Shown one piece after another: positions 1 to 5,194 of a DNA stretch of 5,194 nucleotides. The translations under genes were made by a program, and so were the position numbers. The first letter of the stretch is position 1; each line of letters begins with the position of its first letter. The notes below the pieces were generated by a model. It was not told the origin of the DNA. It made no database searches and saw nothing but the letters and a program-made list of their open reading frames with translations. The DNA is from an uncultured Anaerolineae bacterium (GTDB lineage: Bacteria; Chloroflexota; Anaerolineae; Anaerolineales; Villigracilaceae), in NCBI GenBank assembly GCA_903854805.1, contig CAINXK010000466.1:1-5194 (forward strand), given 5' to 3'.

Positions 1-3
1 ATC

Positions 4-52
4 TTAAAGATCTTAAAGTTTTTAAAGACTCTAAAGACTTTAAGATCTTTAA
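4..52. repeat. 16-bp perfect inverted repeat in AT-rich patch
   Basis: Bases 4-19 (TTAAAGATCTTAAAGT) are exactly the reverse complement of bases 37-52, with a 17-base loop between them. The patch is built almost only from short CTTTAAGA / CTAAAGA-like words. Function is unknown: it could be a cruciform or hairpin, the end of a small mobile element that continues left of the window, or a regulatory site of a gene outside it. The repeat itself is seen directly; any role is a guess. Confidence 0.75.
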
Positions 53-61
53 AGACTCTAA
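21..61. repeat. 14-bp direct repeat, 27-bp period
   Basis: TTTAAAGACTCTAA occurs at 21-34 and again at 48-61. The second copy overlaps the right arm of the inverted repeat at 4-52. It is followed by a run of ACT/AAT-like triplets (about 62-86) that contains a small inverted repeat, TACTA (62-66) with TAGTA (71-75). Together these make a low-complexity, repeat-built segment of about 85 bases at the left edge. Confidence 0.7.
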
Positions 62-123
62 TACTAATAATAGTACTACTAGACTACTTCGGAAAAAATC
101 AGATTCGTGCTATTCAAAACCCC

Positions 124-155
124 AAAAAAGACCAGCAAGGCTGCATCTTCGCTGG
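124..155 (-). terminator. Possible second intrinsic terminator (minus strand)
   Basis: CCAGCAAG (132-139) pairs with CTT (147-149) plus GCTGG (151-155), with one bulged base at 150 and a 7-base loop. Read on the minus strand the stem is followed by TCTTTTTT (131-124). This could be a backup for the terminator at 270-309, or could end an antisense or small transcript starting between them. The shape fits an intrinsic terminator but the bulge lowers confidence. Confidence 0.4.
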
Positions 156-269
156 AATTTTGGTGCTGGAGAATTTTGTTTTTTTGTGCAAAAAATCCTG
201 GCTGACTCGCCTCGATCGTGGTGGTCAGATTCCAGCTGCCCAGGTTGGGGTGTGTTTGTTCAGGATGCT

Positions 270-309
270 AAAAATAGCAAATTGGCCGGGAATAATTACT
301 CCCGGCCAA
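270..309 (-). terminator. Intrinsic terminator of the secreted-protein gene
   Basis: TTGGCCGGGA (282-291) and TCCCGGCCAA (300-309) form a perfect 10-bp GC-rich stem with an 8-base loop. On the minus strand the stem is followed by TTTGCTATTTTT (281-270). It lies 27 bases beyond the stop codon of the 336-1949 gene, the expected place for its Rho-independent terminator. Confidence 0.75.
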
Positions 310-335
310 CCTGTCATTCGGAAAAGCCTGGTTTT

Positions 336-1949
336 TTACAGACAACCAGGGAATTTGAAGGACGCGATGCGCGTACTCCAGTTGAAACTTCCCGTGGTTT
401 TGAGATATTCACTTGTGAACCAGAAAGTGCAGTCATCGACCGGGTCAATCGTCATGGCGCTATAATCGCCCCAACGATGCAGTGCGCCGTTTTGGGAACC
501 GCCGCCAGCCTGGATGACATTTTCAGTTTGCATCGTGCCAACGGCATCAGTTGCAAGCCGGCCGGTATAACGGATGCCTGGGAAGACCGAGCTGGAAGAT
601 GCGCTGTACCCAAGCGCGATATTGCCCTGTTTATCCATGGCCAGGCTGCCCATCCAGCGCGAAATTCCATCTGTGGTGCTGAGGGTGCTTTGTTGGAACA
701 CAGCAGGTGTTCCGTTTGGATTACGAATTTCATACCAGCGCACACTTGTGACCGCAGTTTTTCGACTGCCGACTGCCACAGAATGATTGACCAGAAGCGA
801 TTCAGTTCCGGCCCGGTTGCGGTAGGCCAGGCGGTACATCAGGCGGTCGGCGAGCGAGTCCAGCTGGTTTGTCGTGCCTGGTTGTGGGATACAGGCCCCC
901 CCGCCCGAACAGGCAGCGCTAAAAGTAGCCACCGGGATGCTGGTTGGCCCTGAAAAAGTGGAATTTGCTGAGTTGGCAAAGTCGACATGGAACTTCCACA
1001 GATTCAGCGAATTTGCTCCGAAATTCATCAAGAAATTCGGCGAATTTGTGGGTGGGGCAGTTGTGCCATCCAGATCGGCAGGCAGCAAGCCACCGTAGCT
1101 TGTGCTCAATTGAAAGCACTGCTGGGTTGCGGTGGGGTCTCCGACCAGCATTTTTGCGCGGTTGAAGGCGCAGGCCTTGCTACCAGCAAAGGTTCTGGCA
1201 TTGTTGAAGATATTATAGGTTACGTAATAGCCATCAGGCCAGACACCCACCTTGGGGTAGTCATTGAATTGTGTGTTGCCATAGCTGAATGCGTAACGAT
1301 AGTACGCGCCTGTGGCATCCGATGTTTTTGAAACGGCCACACATTGTAAATAAGGTGTGGTGGATACAGAAAATTGAGTCAACACCCAGCGTTGGGCCAG
1401 TTTATCATACTGAACGATCGGGTCGCCATCGTTATTGGTTTCGCAGCCACCGCCAAACCCGACCCATAGCGAATTGCCGGGTTTTGGGAAGCCCGCCGCA
1501 ATTGCGCCTGTGGATTTATTAAATACAGCAAAATAGGTATTTACCCATTGTACATACTGGGTTGCGCCCACCGCTCCGTTGGTATCAGGAGGCGCGTACT
1601 GGTCGGAAAAACCATAATCTCCCTGTCCAACACCGGCAAAATTTAAAGCCCCGGTGGTTGAAACCAATGGACCGCTGCTTGTTTGCAAAGCACCATCTGC
1701 CTGGTTGAGGGCATTGCCCATATTTGGCAGGATTCGGATCGGTTTTTCTTTTTTCTCTTTGTCGGTTGGCACGGCAGGCGCTACGCCAACCAGATCACTG
1801 ACTGGCCCAGATAAGTCTGAGTAGACGGCGGACGATACTTCGACCGGACCGACCTGGTCAGCGGGTGGCGGTGGGGCAGCTTGTGCAGAAAACGTATTTC
1901 CCATCAGGAAAACCAGCACCAAAAGCAAGGTTACAGCATTTTTTACCAT
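336..1949 (-). CDS. Conserved secreted protein of unknown function, possibly beta-propeller-like
   Basis: This is a 537-residue exported protein. Residues 1-24 are a signal peptide: a basic start (MVKN), a hydrophobic core at 5-16, and a likely cut after AQA at 24/25. A proline-rich, low-complexity segment follows (25-75, with a KEKKEK charge cluster at 64-69). From about 100 to the end the protein is compact and rich in aromatic and beta-strand-like segments, with conserved-looking motifs PPDTNGAVG (120-128), CETNNDGDPIVQYD (169-182), DYPKVGVWPDGYY (230-242), QLDSLADRLMYRLAYRN (362-378), VRWYEIRNP (403-411) and HRWGDYSAMTIDPVDDC (491-507). Eight cysteines (169, 203, 260, 278, 347, 353, 507, 536) would suit disulfides outside the cytoplasm. 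I recognise these motifs from a widespread family of uncharacterised bacterial secreted proteins; the propeller fold is my inference, and no catalytic site is recognisable. The start is well fixed: AGGAG (plus-strand 1957-1961) lies 7 bases before the ATG, and an in-frame stop codon directly precedes it. It is monocistronic, with a terminator at 270-309. Confidence 0.9.
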   Translation of the reverse strand: MVKNAVTLLLVLVFLMGNTFSAQAAPPPPADQVGPVEVSSAVYSDLSGPVSDLVGVAPAVPTDKEKKEKPIRILPNMGNALNQADGALQTSSGPLVSTTGALNFAGVGQGDYGFSDQYAPPDTNGAVGATQYVQWVNTYFAVFNKSTGAIAAGFPKPGNSLWVGFGGGCETNNDGDPIVQYDKLAQRWVLTQFSVSTTPYLQCVAVSKTSDATGAYYRYAFSYGNTQFNDYPKVGVWPDGYYVTYNIFNNARTFAGSKACAFNRAKMLVGDPTATQQCFQLSTSYGGLLPADLDGTTAPPTNSPNFLMNFGANSLNLWKFHVDFANSANSTFSGPTSIPVATFSAACSGGGACIPQPGTTNQLDSLADRLMYRLAYRNRAGTESLLVNHSVAVGSRKTAVTSVRWYEIRNPNGTPAVFQQSTLSTTDGISRWMGSLAMDKQGNIALGYSASSSSVFPGIRYTGRLATDAVGTMQTENVIQAGGGSQNGALHRWGDYSAMTIDPVDDCTFWFTSEYLKTTGSFNWSTRIASFKFPGCL

Positions 1950-1978
1950 TTATTTGCTCCTGTCATGTCTAAGGATAA

Positions 1979-2012
1979 AAGATTATCTTATTCGTAGAAA
2001 TAAGATAATCTT
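1979..2012. repeat. 14-bp perfect inverted repeat upstream of the secreted-protein gene
   Basis: AAGATTATCTTATT (1979-1992) and its exact reverse complement (1999-2012) flank the 6-base spacer CGTAGA. The element ends 29 bases before the start codon at 1949. It is almost pure A/T and has no T-run typical of a terminator, so an operator for a dimeric regulator or an mRNA 5' hairpin is more likely. I see no strong -35/-10 pair here: GATAAT-like words lie inside the repeat, so it may overlap the promoter. The repeat is certain, its role is not. Confidence 0.8.
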
Positions 2013-2162
2013 AGTTTGCATTTAATTAGGCGAAATACAAGTGAGAAATTCATTAGAAGATGACTCGCGCCCCTGTGTTCGGACCCTTCAATTTTGGGCT
2101 ATGTCAGTACCACAGAGTGTCTACCTGGCGAAAGCGAAATTTTCCCCACCGAGCAAATATAA

Positions 2163-2200
2163 ATAAAGAGCGCAAAACTGAACCTGCCCGCGCTCTTTAT
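2163..2200. terminator. Perfect 11-bp hairpin, possible bidirectional terminator
   Basis: ATAAAGAGCGC (2163-2173) and GCGCTCTTTAT (2190-2200) form a perfect stem with a 16-base loop. On the plus strand it is followed by CTTTTTC, on the minus strand by TTATATTTG, so it has a U-rich tail in both directions, better on the plus. As a minus-strand element it would back up the terminator at 2261-2283. No plus-strand gene upstream of it is known in this window. The long loop makes it less than ideal. Confidence 0.5.
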
Positions 2201-2260
2201 CTTTTTCATGGTTTTACTCACAGGTATCCAGAGTTAGGCGATAACTCATCCCCCTGCCCC

Positions 2261-2283
2261 GCAAAAAAGGCTCTGGCAGCCTT
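2261..2283 (-). terminator. Intrinsic terminator of the membrane-protein gene
   Basis: AAGGCT (2267-2272) and AGCCTT (2278-2283) form a 6-bp stem with a 5-base loop. On the minus strand the right-hand arm runs into TTTT, giving a continuous TTTTTT (2268-2263). It lies 31 bases past the stop codon of the 2315-3337 gene. It is short but has a classic layout. Confidence 0.6.
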
Positions 2284-2314
2284 GGGATTGAATATATTTC
2301 CAGGGGATGCAAAT

Positions 2315-3337
2315 TTAGGTGACATCTAAACCAGATGGCAGTATTGAATTGCGGGAGTACTGGTCTGAAATTAGCAGTGGAATGAGCGCGAAAAACCAGG
2401 TCATGTAGCCATCGTACAACACGCTGTTAAAATTGATAAAAACTGCCATGATGAGCATGGCTAAACTATATTTATTCCCAATTTTTTTATACGCCATCCA
2501 ATATATGGCAAGGATCAACACTAGCATTGGGATGCGGGCTGCTGGTCCACCCAATCCCCAAATAACATCCAGACTTTGTGCTGAAAACTGATTATCTGCC
2601 AGGCGTGTTGCCGAAAACAAGACCGATTTTATCAATCCCTGAGCATTCCAAAATAGAAATGGGATGCTTGAGAGTAACGGGATACTTGCGAGTATGCCAA
2701 TGCTTAACAAGCTTTGCCGGATTTTTTCTCGATTGGATTCTGCCAGTTGGTATGTCCATATTACAAACAACGGGGCAATAATGATAGCGATTTGTTTAAA
2801 ACCGAGAGAAATGCTTAATAAGAACAGGCTCAGCCATTTTTTTCGAGGAAACAATACCAGCGCAGCAAGTAGAAAAAATATTGGAATAAAATCAAAATTT
2901 ACTGTTTCTATCATCTTGAGGGTCCAACGGTTAAATAGCCAAAAACCGGAAGCAAAGACCCCGCCCCATTCCAATTTTTGCCGGCTCAAAGTTAAATAGA
3001 TCAGAATGGAAATCCCATAATTAAACAATTCAAATATCCGCCCCCAAAAAGTTATCCAGTCTTCAAAATTACTCAAACCGAGCTTTTGGCTAACAAATGA
3101 AATTTCGTAAAATAGCGGAAAATAGGTGGCGTATTTTTTATTTTCGAGCATATTTCCTGTGAGTATGCGCTCATAAGGATTATTTCCTGCACTGATCCTT
3201 TGTCCCTCCACGAAGGAGTAATATATATCCTGCTTGGTAAGCTTGGGGTTCGGTATCGAACGGTTTACTCTTATGGCAAAAAATATCATCAAACCTAGAA
3301 TAAGACCGGAAGAAATAAAAGAAATGTTTCTACGCAT
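2315..3337 (-). CDS. Multi-pass membrane protein, GT-C/GT87-like glycosyltransferase (putative)
   Basis: The 340-residue product is strongly hydrophobic. Likely membrane segments are about 8-24, 92-117, 126-142, 148-163, 167-180, 182-198, 209-229, 269-284, 290-305 and 310-324. The first outer loop (25-90) carries QDIYYSFVEGQRISAGNNPYERI (36-58, of which D37, G51 and NPY at 53-55 are key) and then YATYFPLFY (69-77). This Asp-Tyr-(x)n-Gly-x-NPY-(x)n-YFPL layout resembles the catalytic loop of GT87-type (DUF2029) polyprenol-phosphate-sugar-dependent enzymes, with D37 the candidate catalytic acid. LGFKQ at 178-182 fits the conserved lysine of that family. It would add a mannose-like sugar to a lipid or glycan on the outer face; donor and acceptor are unknown. 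The start is set by GAGGA (plus 3347-3351) 9 bases before the ATG and an in-frame TGA four codons upstream. At 340 residues it is on the short side for the family. Hand-counted 60-base lines within it give 33, 33, 40 and 47% GC against 58% in two lines of the gene to its left, which hints at different ancestry. It stands alone, with no sugar genes nearby. Confidence 0.8.
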   Translation of the reverse strand: MRRNISFISSGLILGLMIFFAIRVNRSIPNPKLTKQDIYYSFVEGQRISAGNNPYERILTGNMLENKKYATYFPLFYEISFVSQKLGLSNFEDWITFWGRIFELFNYGISILIYLTLSRQKLEWGGVFASGFWLFNRWTLKMIETVNFDFIPIFFLLAALVLFPRKKWLSLFLLSISLGFKQIAIIIAPLFVIWTYQLAESNREKIRQSLLSIGILASIPLLSSIPFLFWNAQGLIKSVLFSATRLADNQFSAQSLDVIWGLGGPAARIPMLVLILAIYWMAYKKIGNKYSLAMLIMAVFINFNSVLYDGYMTWFFALIPLLISDQYSRNSILPSGLDVT

Positions 3338-3680
3338 TATGTTCTTTCCTCATTTTGATTACAGCCCTGGCCCAATTGTCCATTTCGGGTTTATTTTTCT
3401 TGATTGTCTGCGGATAGATGCCATTCAGCCTGACTGGCATTCGCCCTTTCAGACGGCCAAAGTCTATTCTAGCCGATTATGGATGCAACCAACAAGCGTA
3501 TCTTGATCGGGTTGTGTAGATCTGACCACATGAAACCCAGATGGAATAGTCTGCTCAGAATACGCAGATGGTTGAACAAAGCCTGGCGAATGTCTATTGG
3601 TAAAAGCAGTTGGCATGCTAGCTTCTACCGGTAATCGTTTGCGCCACCAGAAGGGCAGTAAATAATCCAGGCTCAAAACA

Positions 3681-3709
3681 TTAGCAAAATTTGATAAGTC
3701 CGATATAAT
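3681..3709 (+). promoter_or_regulatory. Sigma-70-like promoter facing the sensor gene
   Basis: TTAGCA (3681-3686, 4 of 6 to consensus) and a perfect TATAAT (3704-3709) are separated by 17 bases. Transcription would begin near 3716, giving a leader of about 264 bases before the ATG at 3980. It is the best promoter match in the window, but it is judged by eye and perfect -10 boxes do occur by chance in AT-rich DNA. Confidence 0.5.
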
Positions 3710-3725
3710 TTTAGTTTATAGGGTT

Positions 3726-3790
3726 GGCAATAATACGCCTGAGGTCGGACGCGGCTTAGGGACGCATACTTTATCGCCGTCAGGGACCCT
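3726..3790 (+). promoter_or_regulatory. Possibly folded 5' leader of the sensor gene
   Basis: Directly after the candidate start of transcription, CCTGA (3738-3742) can pair with TCAGG (3780-3784) and CGGC (3752-3755) with GCCG (3776-3779), the two 3' arms being contiguous. Competing pairings exist: GGTC (3743-3746) with GACC (3785-3788), and AGGG (3758-3761) with CCCT (3787-3790). Mutually exclusive stems would suit a switching leader. I compared it from memory with cyclic-di-GMP, preQ1, THF and fluoride riboswitches and recognise none of them. The short stems may be chance. Confidence 0.2.
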
Positions 3791-3807
3791 TGTCTGTGAA
3801 TTTATAA

Positions 3808-3936
3808 TTATCCAAAGACCAGCGCGGAACGAATCAAGTCTGAATTCAATATTTCATTTAAGTGATGTTGGTGGAAGTGACTGCATAGCTGTTCGTAGTT
3901 TTCAACCTTCGTATCCAGATTTGGGGTTGTTATCAT
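3808..3936 (-). CDS. Doubtful small ORF, 42 codons, unknown
   Basis: The minus-strand frame starts MITTPNLDTKVENYEQLCSH and ends SDLIRSALVFG before TAA. Its composition is protein-like: acidic and polar residues in plausible helical order, a His-rich centre (SHFHQHH, residues 19-25) and a hydrophobic end. It could be a real small protein, the head of a decayed longer gene, or chance. Against it, no Shine-Dalgarno sequence precedes the ATG, no homolog comes to mind, and it lies antisense within the leader proposed for the sensor gene. Confidence 0.15.
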   Translation of the reverse strand: MITTPNLDTKVENYEQLCSHFHQHHLNEILNSDLIRSALVFG

Positions 3937-3950
3937 CAAACTTATGAAAT

Positions 3951-3977
3951 CTTATCATTTCCCCTGGCCAGGATAAG
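3951..3977 (+). promoter_or_regulatory. Hairpin touching the ribosome-binding site of the sensor gene
   Basis: CTTATC (3951-3956) is complementary to GATAAG (3972-3977), which ends two bases before the ATG at 3980. The likely Shine-Dalgarno AGGA (3970-3973) straddles the loop and the right arm, so closing the stem would partly hide it. A 10-bp palindrome, CCTGGCCAGG (3963-3972), sits in the loop. Possible roles are translational control or a protein-binding site. The stem is only 6 bp and AT-rich, so it may be too weak to matter. Confidence 0.3.
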
Positions 3978-3979
3978 TA

Positions 3980-5194
3980 ATGAACCGTAAATCTGTATCC
4001 CATGTAATAATCAATCTTATTAAAGTGTTGCTGGTAGCCGCGCTTTATTACCTGACGGCGCAGCTCGGCTTGTTGACGATGCTGAGTTCGATTGGCATAC
4101 CTGCCCTGTGGGCTCCTTCTGGATTAGCCCAGGCAGCTGTGTTGATTTGGGGCTGGCCAGCCGGGTTGGGTATTTTTATTGGGGCACTGCTTGTCTTCCT
4201 GGGAATAGCGAAAACTCTGACAGTTGCCGTTGCCTTGGCCTGCGGTGGCCTTGGGCAGGCAGTCTTGGCTGCCTGGTTGTTGAAACGTTATGTGCACCCA
4301 ATGCCGCCCGAGACGATCCGAAGCACCTTATTGACATTGGGGATCTCGGCCACGGCGGCTTTACTGGCTCCCCTGCTGGCAGTGGCGGGTAGATGCTATT
4401 CGGGTGTGCTGCCGTGGAGTGAATTTGCCAGCCAGGCCTGGTTATGGTGGCTCAGCGGCATGGTTGGAATTTTGTTGTTTACACCCGGGTTGGTGTATTT
4501 ATCAGTGCGTTTGCGCAAAAAGCAGGTAAAAGAAACCTTGATCTGGATGCTGACCTCACTCGTGATAGGGGTGACGCTGTCATCCGTTTTGGTGCTCAGC
4601 AATTTCGAACGTCAAAATGAGCGCGAAGTACTGGATCGCGGTACCGCTGGAATTGCGAGCATCATTCAAAATAGCCTCGATCATGATGTTCAAAATCTCA
4701 ACGCAATCGTTGCATATTTCAGCACTTCGACCCAGATTCGACGCGATGATTTTGGGAACTTTACCAACGCGCTTTTATCAAAATCTCCGGCTGTATTTGG
4801 GCTGTATTGGCTGCCACGTGTGTCTTTTGCTGAGCGTGAGGCTTATCAGCAAAGTTTGCGCGAGCAGGGTTTTGTCGATTTTACCATTTTCGAAAAAGAC
4901 CTGAACGGAAACAACATCGCCGCCATCGAACGTGGCGAGTATTTTCCTGCCGATTTCATCCAACCTTTTGAACCTAACCGGACGGTCCTTGGCTATGATC
5001 TCGGTTCCGAGCCTGAGCAGCTGGCTGCCATCCAGCGTGCGCGTGACAGCGGTTTGCCGGTTGCAACCATTTTCACAGGCTTCAATCAGCAGACCAGTGA
5101 CGCCAAGCGTATTATGGTGCTTGTGCCGGTTTACCACAAAGCAGCGCCAATTGGCACGCTTGCTGAGCGTCGTGCCAACCTGTCTGGTTTTGTG
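3980..5194 (+). CDS. MASE1-CHASE membrane sensor protein, 3' end beyond the window
   Basis: The frame is open for 405 codons to the last base of the window. Residues about 12-178 form a multi-helix membrane domain of the MASE1 type: note LWAPSGLAQAAVLIWGWP (43-60) and WWLSGMVGILLFTPGLV (156-172). MASE1 members usually have an Asp where G160 stands (a WWxxD-like motif). A further helix (187-206) leads into an outer CHASE domain from about 215: LYWLPRVSFAEREAYQQSL (275-293), GFVDFTIFE (297-305), EYFPADFIQPFEPN (320-333), LGYDLGSEP (337-345), AAIQRARDSG (349-358) and VPVYH (382-386). CHASE domains bind small ligands outside the membrane in histidine kinases, adenylate cyclases and diguanylate cyclases or phosphodiesterases. 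The output domain lies past the right edge, so the enzymatic class cannot be told. The start is the only ATG after an in-frame TAA at 3974-3976; AGGA (3970-3973) lies 6 bases upstream. It is divergent from the membrane-protein gene, and its long leader suggests its own regulation. Confidence 0.88.
   Translation, partial: MNRKSVSHVIINLIKVLLVAALYYLTAQLGLLTMLSSIGIPALWAPSGLAQAAVLIWGWPAGLGIFIGALLVFLGIAKTLTVAVALACGGLGQAVLAAWLLKRYVHPMPPETIRSTLLTLGISATAALLAPLLAVAGRCYSGVLPWSEFASQAWLWWLSGMVGILLFTPGLVYLSVRLRKKQVKETLIWMLTSLVIGVTLSSVLVLSNFERQNEREVLDRGTAGIASIIQNSLDHDVQNLNAIVAYFSTSTQIRRDDFGNFTNALLSKSPAVFGLYWLPRVSFAEREAYQQSLREQGFVDFTIFEKDLNGNNIAAIERGEYFPADFIQPFEPNRTVLGYDLGSEPEQLAAIQRARDSGLPVATIFTGFNQQTSDAKRIMVLVPVYHKAAPIGTLAERRANLSGFV

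Larger units (their letters stand above)
1..335. other. Non-coding stretch downstream of the secreted-protein gene
   Basis: No convincing gene lies here. Open frames crossing 160-335 on the plus strand run through a strong hairpin (282-309) and continue as antisense of the neighbouring gene, so I do not call them. Contents are the AT-rich repeat patch (1-86), a terminator-like hairpin at 132-155, nothing I recognise at 156-269, the main terminator at 270-309, and a weaker hairpin (CCTGGTT at 327-333 with AACCAGG at 344-350) that overlaps the stop codon of the minus-strand gene and is followed on that strand by CTTTT. Confidence 0.6.
1950..2314. other. Intergenic region between the two minus-strand genes
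   Basis: These 365 bases must contain the promoter of the secreted-protein gene, but no near-consensus promoter stands out. It holds the Shine-Dalgarno sequence at 1957-1961, the inverted repeat at 1979-2012, a hairpin at 2163-2200 and a terminator at 2261-2283. Bases 2013-2160 show nothing I recognise apart from a small tandem GCGAAA duplication near 2129-2140. A plus-strand open frame at 2060-2329 runs straight through both hairpins, has no ribosome-binding site and resembles nothing known to me, so it is not called. Confidence 0.6.
3338..3979. other. 642-base divergent intergenic region
   Basis: This region separates the leftward membrane-protein gene from the rightward sensor gene and must hold both promoters. 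For the leftward gene the only candidate I see is weak: minus-strand TTGTTG (plus 3490-3495) and TAGAAT (plus 3466-3471), 18 bases apart. For the rightward gene there is a better promoter at 3681-3709. Short open frames at 3464-3676 (minus, TTG start) and 3479-3634 (plus, 51 codons) lack ribosome-binding sites and recognisable sequence, and I do not call them. A 42-codon minus-strand frame at 3808-3936 is listed separately as doubtful. The region is unusually long for so few elements, so a decayed gene or a small RNA could be hidden here. Confidence 0.55.

Noticed and set aside
186..953. 255-codon plus-strand open frame
   Set aside because: It lies mostly antisense to the well-supported secreted-protein gene, crosses that gene's terminator, lacks a ribosome-binding site and has noise-like composition.
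1943..1966. Seven-codon minus-strand upstream ORF (MTGANKW) whose stop overlaps the ATG of the secreted-protein gene
   Set aside because: Its ATG has no Shine-Dalgarno sequence of its own, and the AGGAG inside it serves the main gene. Overlap of this kind is easily accidental.
2060..2329. 89-codon plus-strand open frame
   Set aside because: It runs through the hairpins at 2163-2200 and 2261-2283 and into the end of the opposite gene, with no ribosome-binding site and no recognisable motif.
3464..3676. 70-codon minus-strand frame starting at TTG
   Set aside because: It has a TTG start without a ribosome-binding site and no recognisable sequence.
3726..3800. tRNA or known riboswitch
   Set aside because: No T-loop GTTCRA motif or cloverleaf spacing is visible on either strand, and the conserved cores of the riboswitch classes I can recall are absent.
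4778..5137. 119-codon minus-strand frame
   Set aside because: It is antisense to the CHASE domain coding sequence, whose motifs are clear in the plus-strand frame.

Overview
The window holds two complete protein genes on the minus strand, the first 405 codons of a third gene on the plus strand, and three gene-poor stretches rich in inverted repeats. Nothing in it identifies the organism securely. The mix of a conserved secreted protein, a polytopic GT87-like membrane protein and a MASE1-CHASE receptor, with GC near 50%, would fit a free-living, environmental Gram-variable bacterium. Chloroflexota (Anaerolineae-like) is my best guess, from family memory only. No rRNA, tRNA, CRISPR array, complete insertion sequence or phage gene is visible.

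Layout. Positions 1-335 are non-coding. The left end is a very AT-rich repeat patch with a 16-bp perfect inverted repeat, followed by hairpins that look like minus-strand terminators. Positions 336-1949 (minus) encode a 537-residue secreted protein with a clear signal peptide. Positions 1950-2314 are intergenic and hold a 14-bp perfect inverted repeat just upstream of that gene, a hairpin able to terminate in both directions, and a compact minus-strand terminator. Positions 2315-3337 (minus) encode a 340-residue multi-pass membrane protein resembling GT-C/GT87 glycosyltransferases; it is clearly more AT-rich than its neighbours. Positions 3338-3979 are a 642-base divergent intergenic region with a good sigma-70-like promoter facing right, a possibly folded leader, a doubtful 42-codon minus-strand ORF and a hairpin touching the ribosome-binding site. 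From 3980 to the right edge (plus) runs a MASE1-CHASE sensor protein whose output domain lies beyond the window.

The three genes do not form an operon. The two minus-strand genes are separated by 365 bases with terminators between them, and the third is divergent. I see no pathway linking them. All three products would sit at or outside the cytoplasmic membrane. I did not find a convincing new multi-gene system. The best leads are the non-coding structures and the long leader of the sensor gene.
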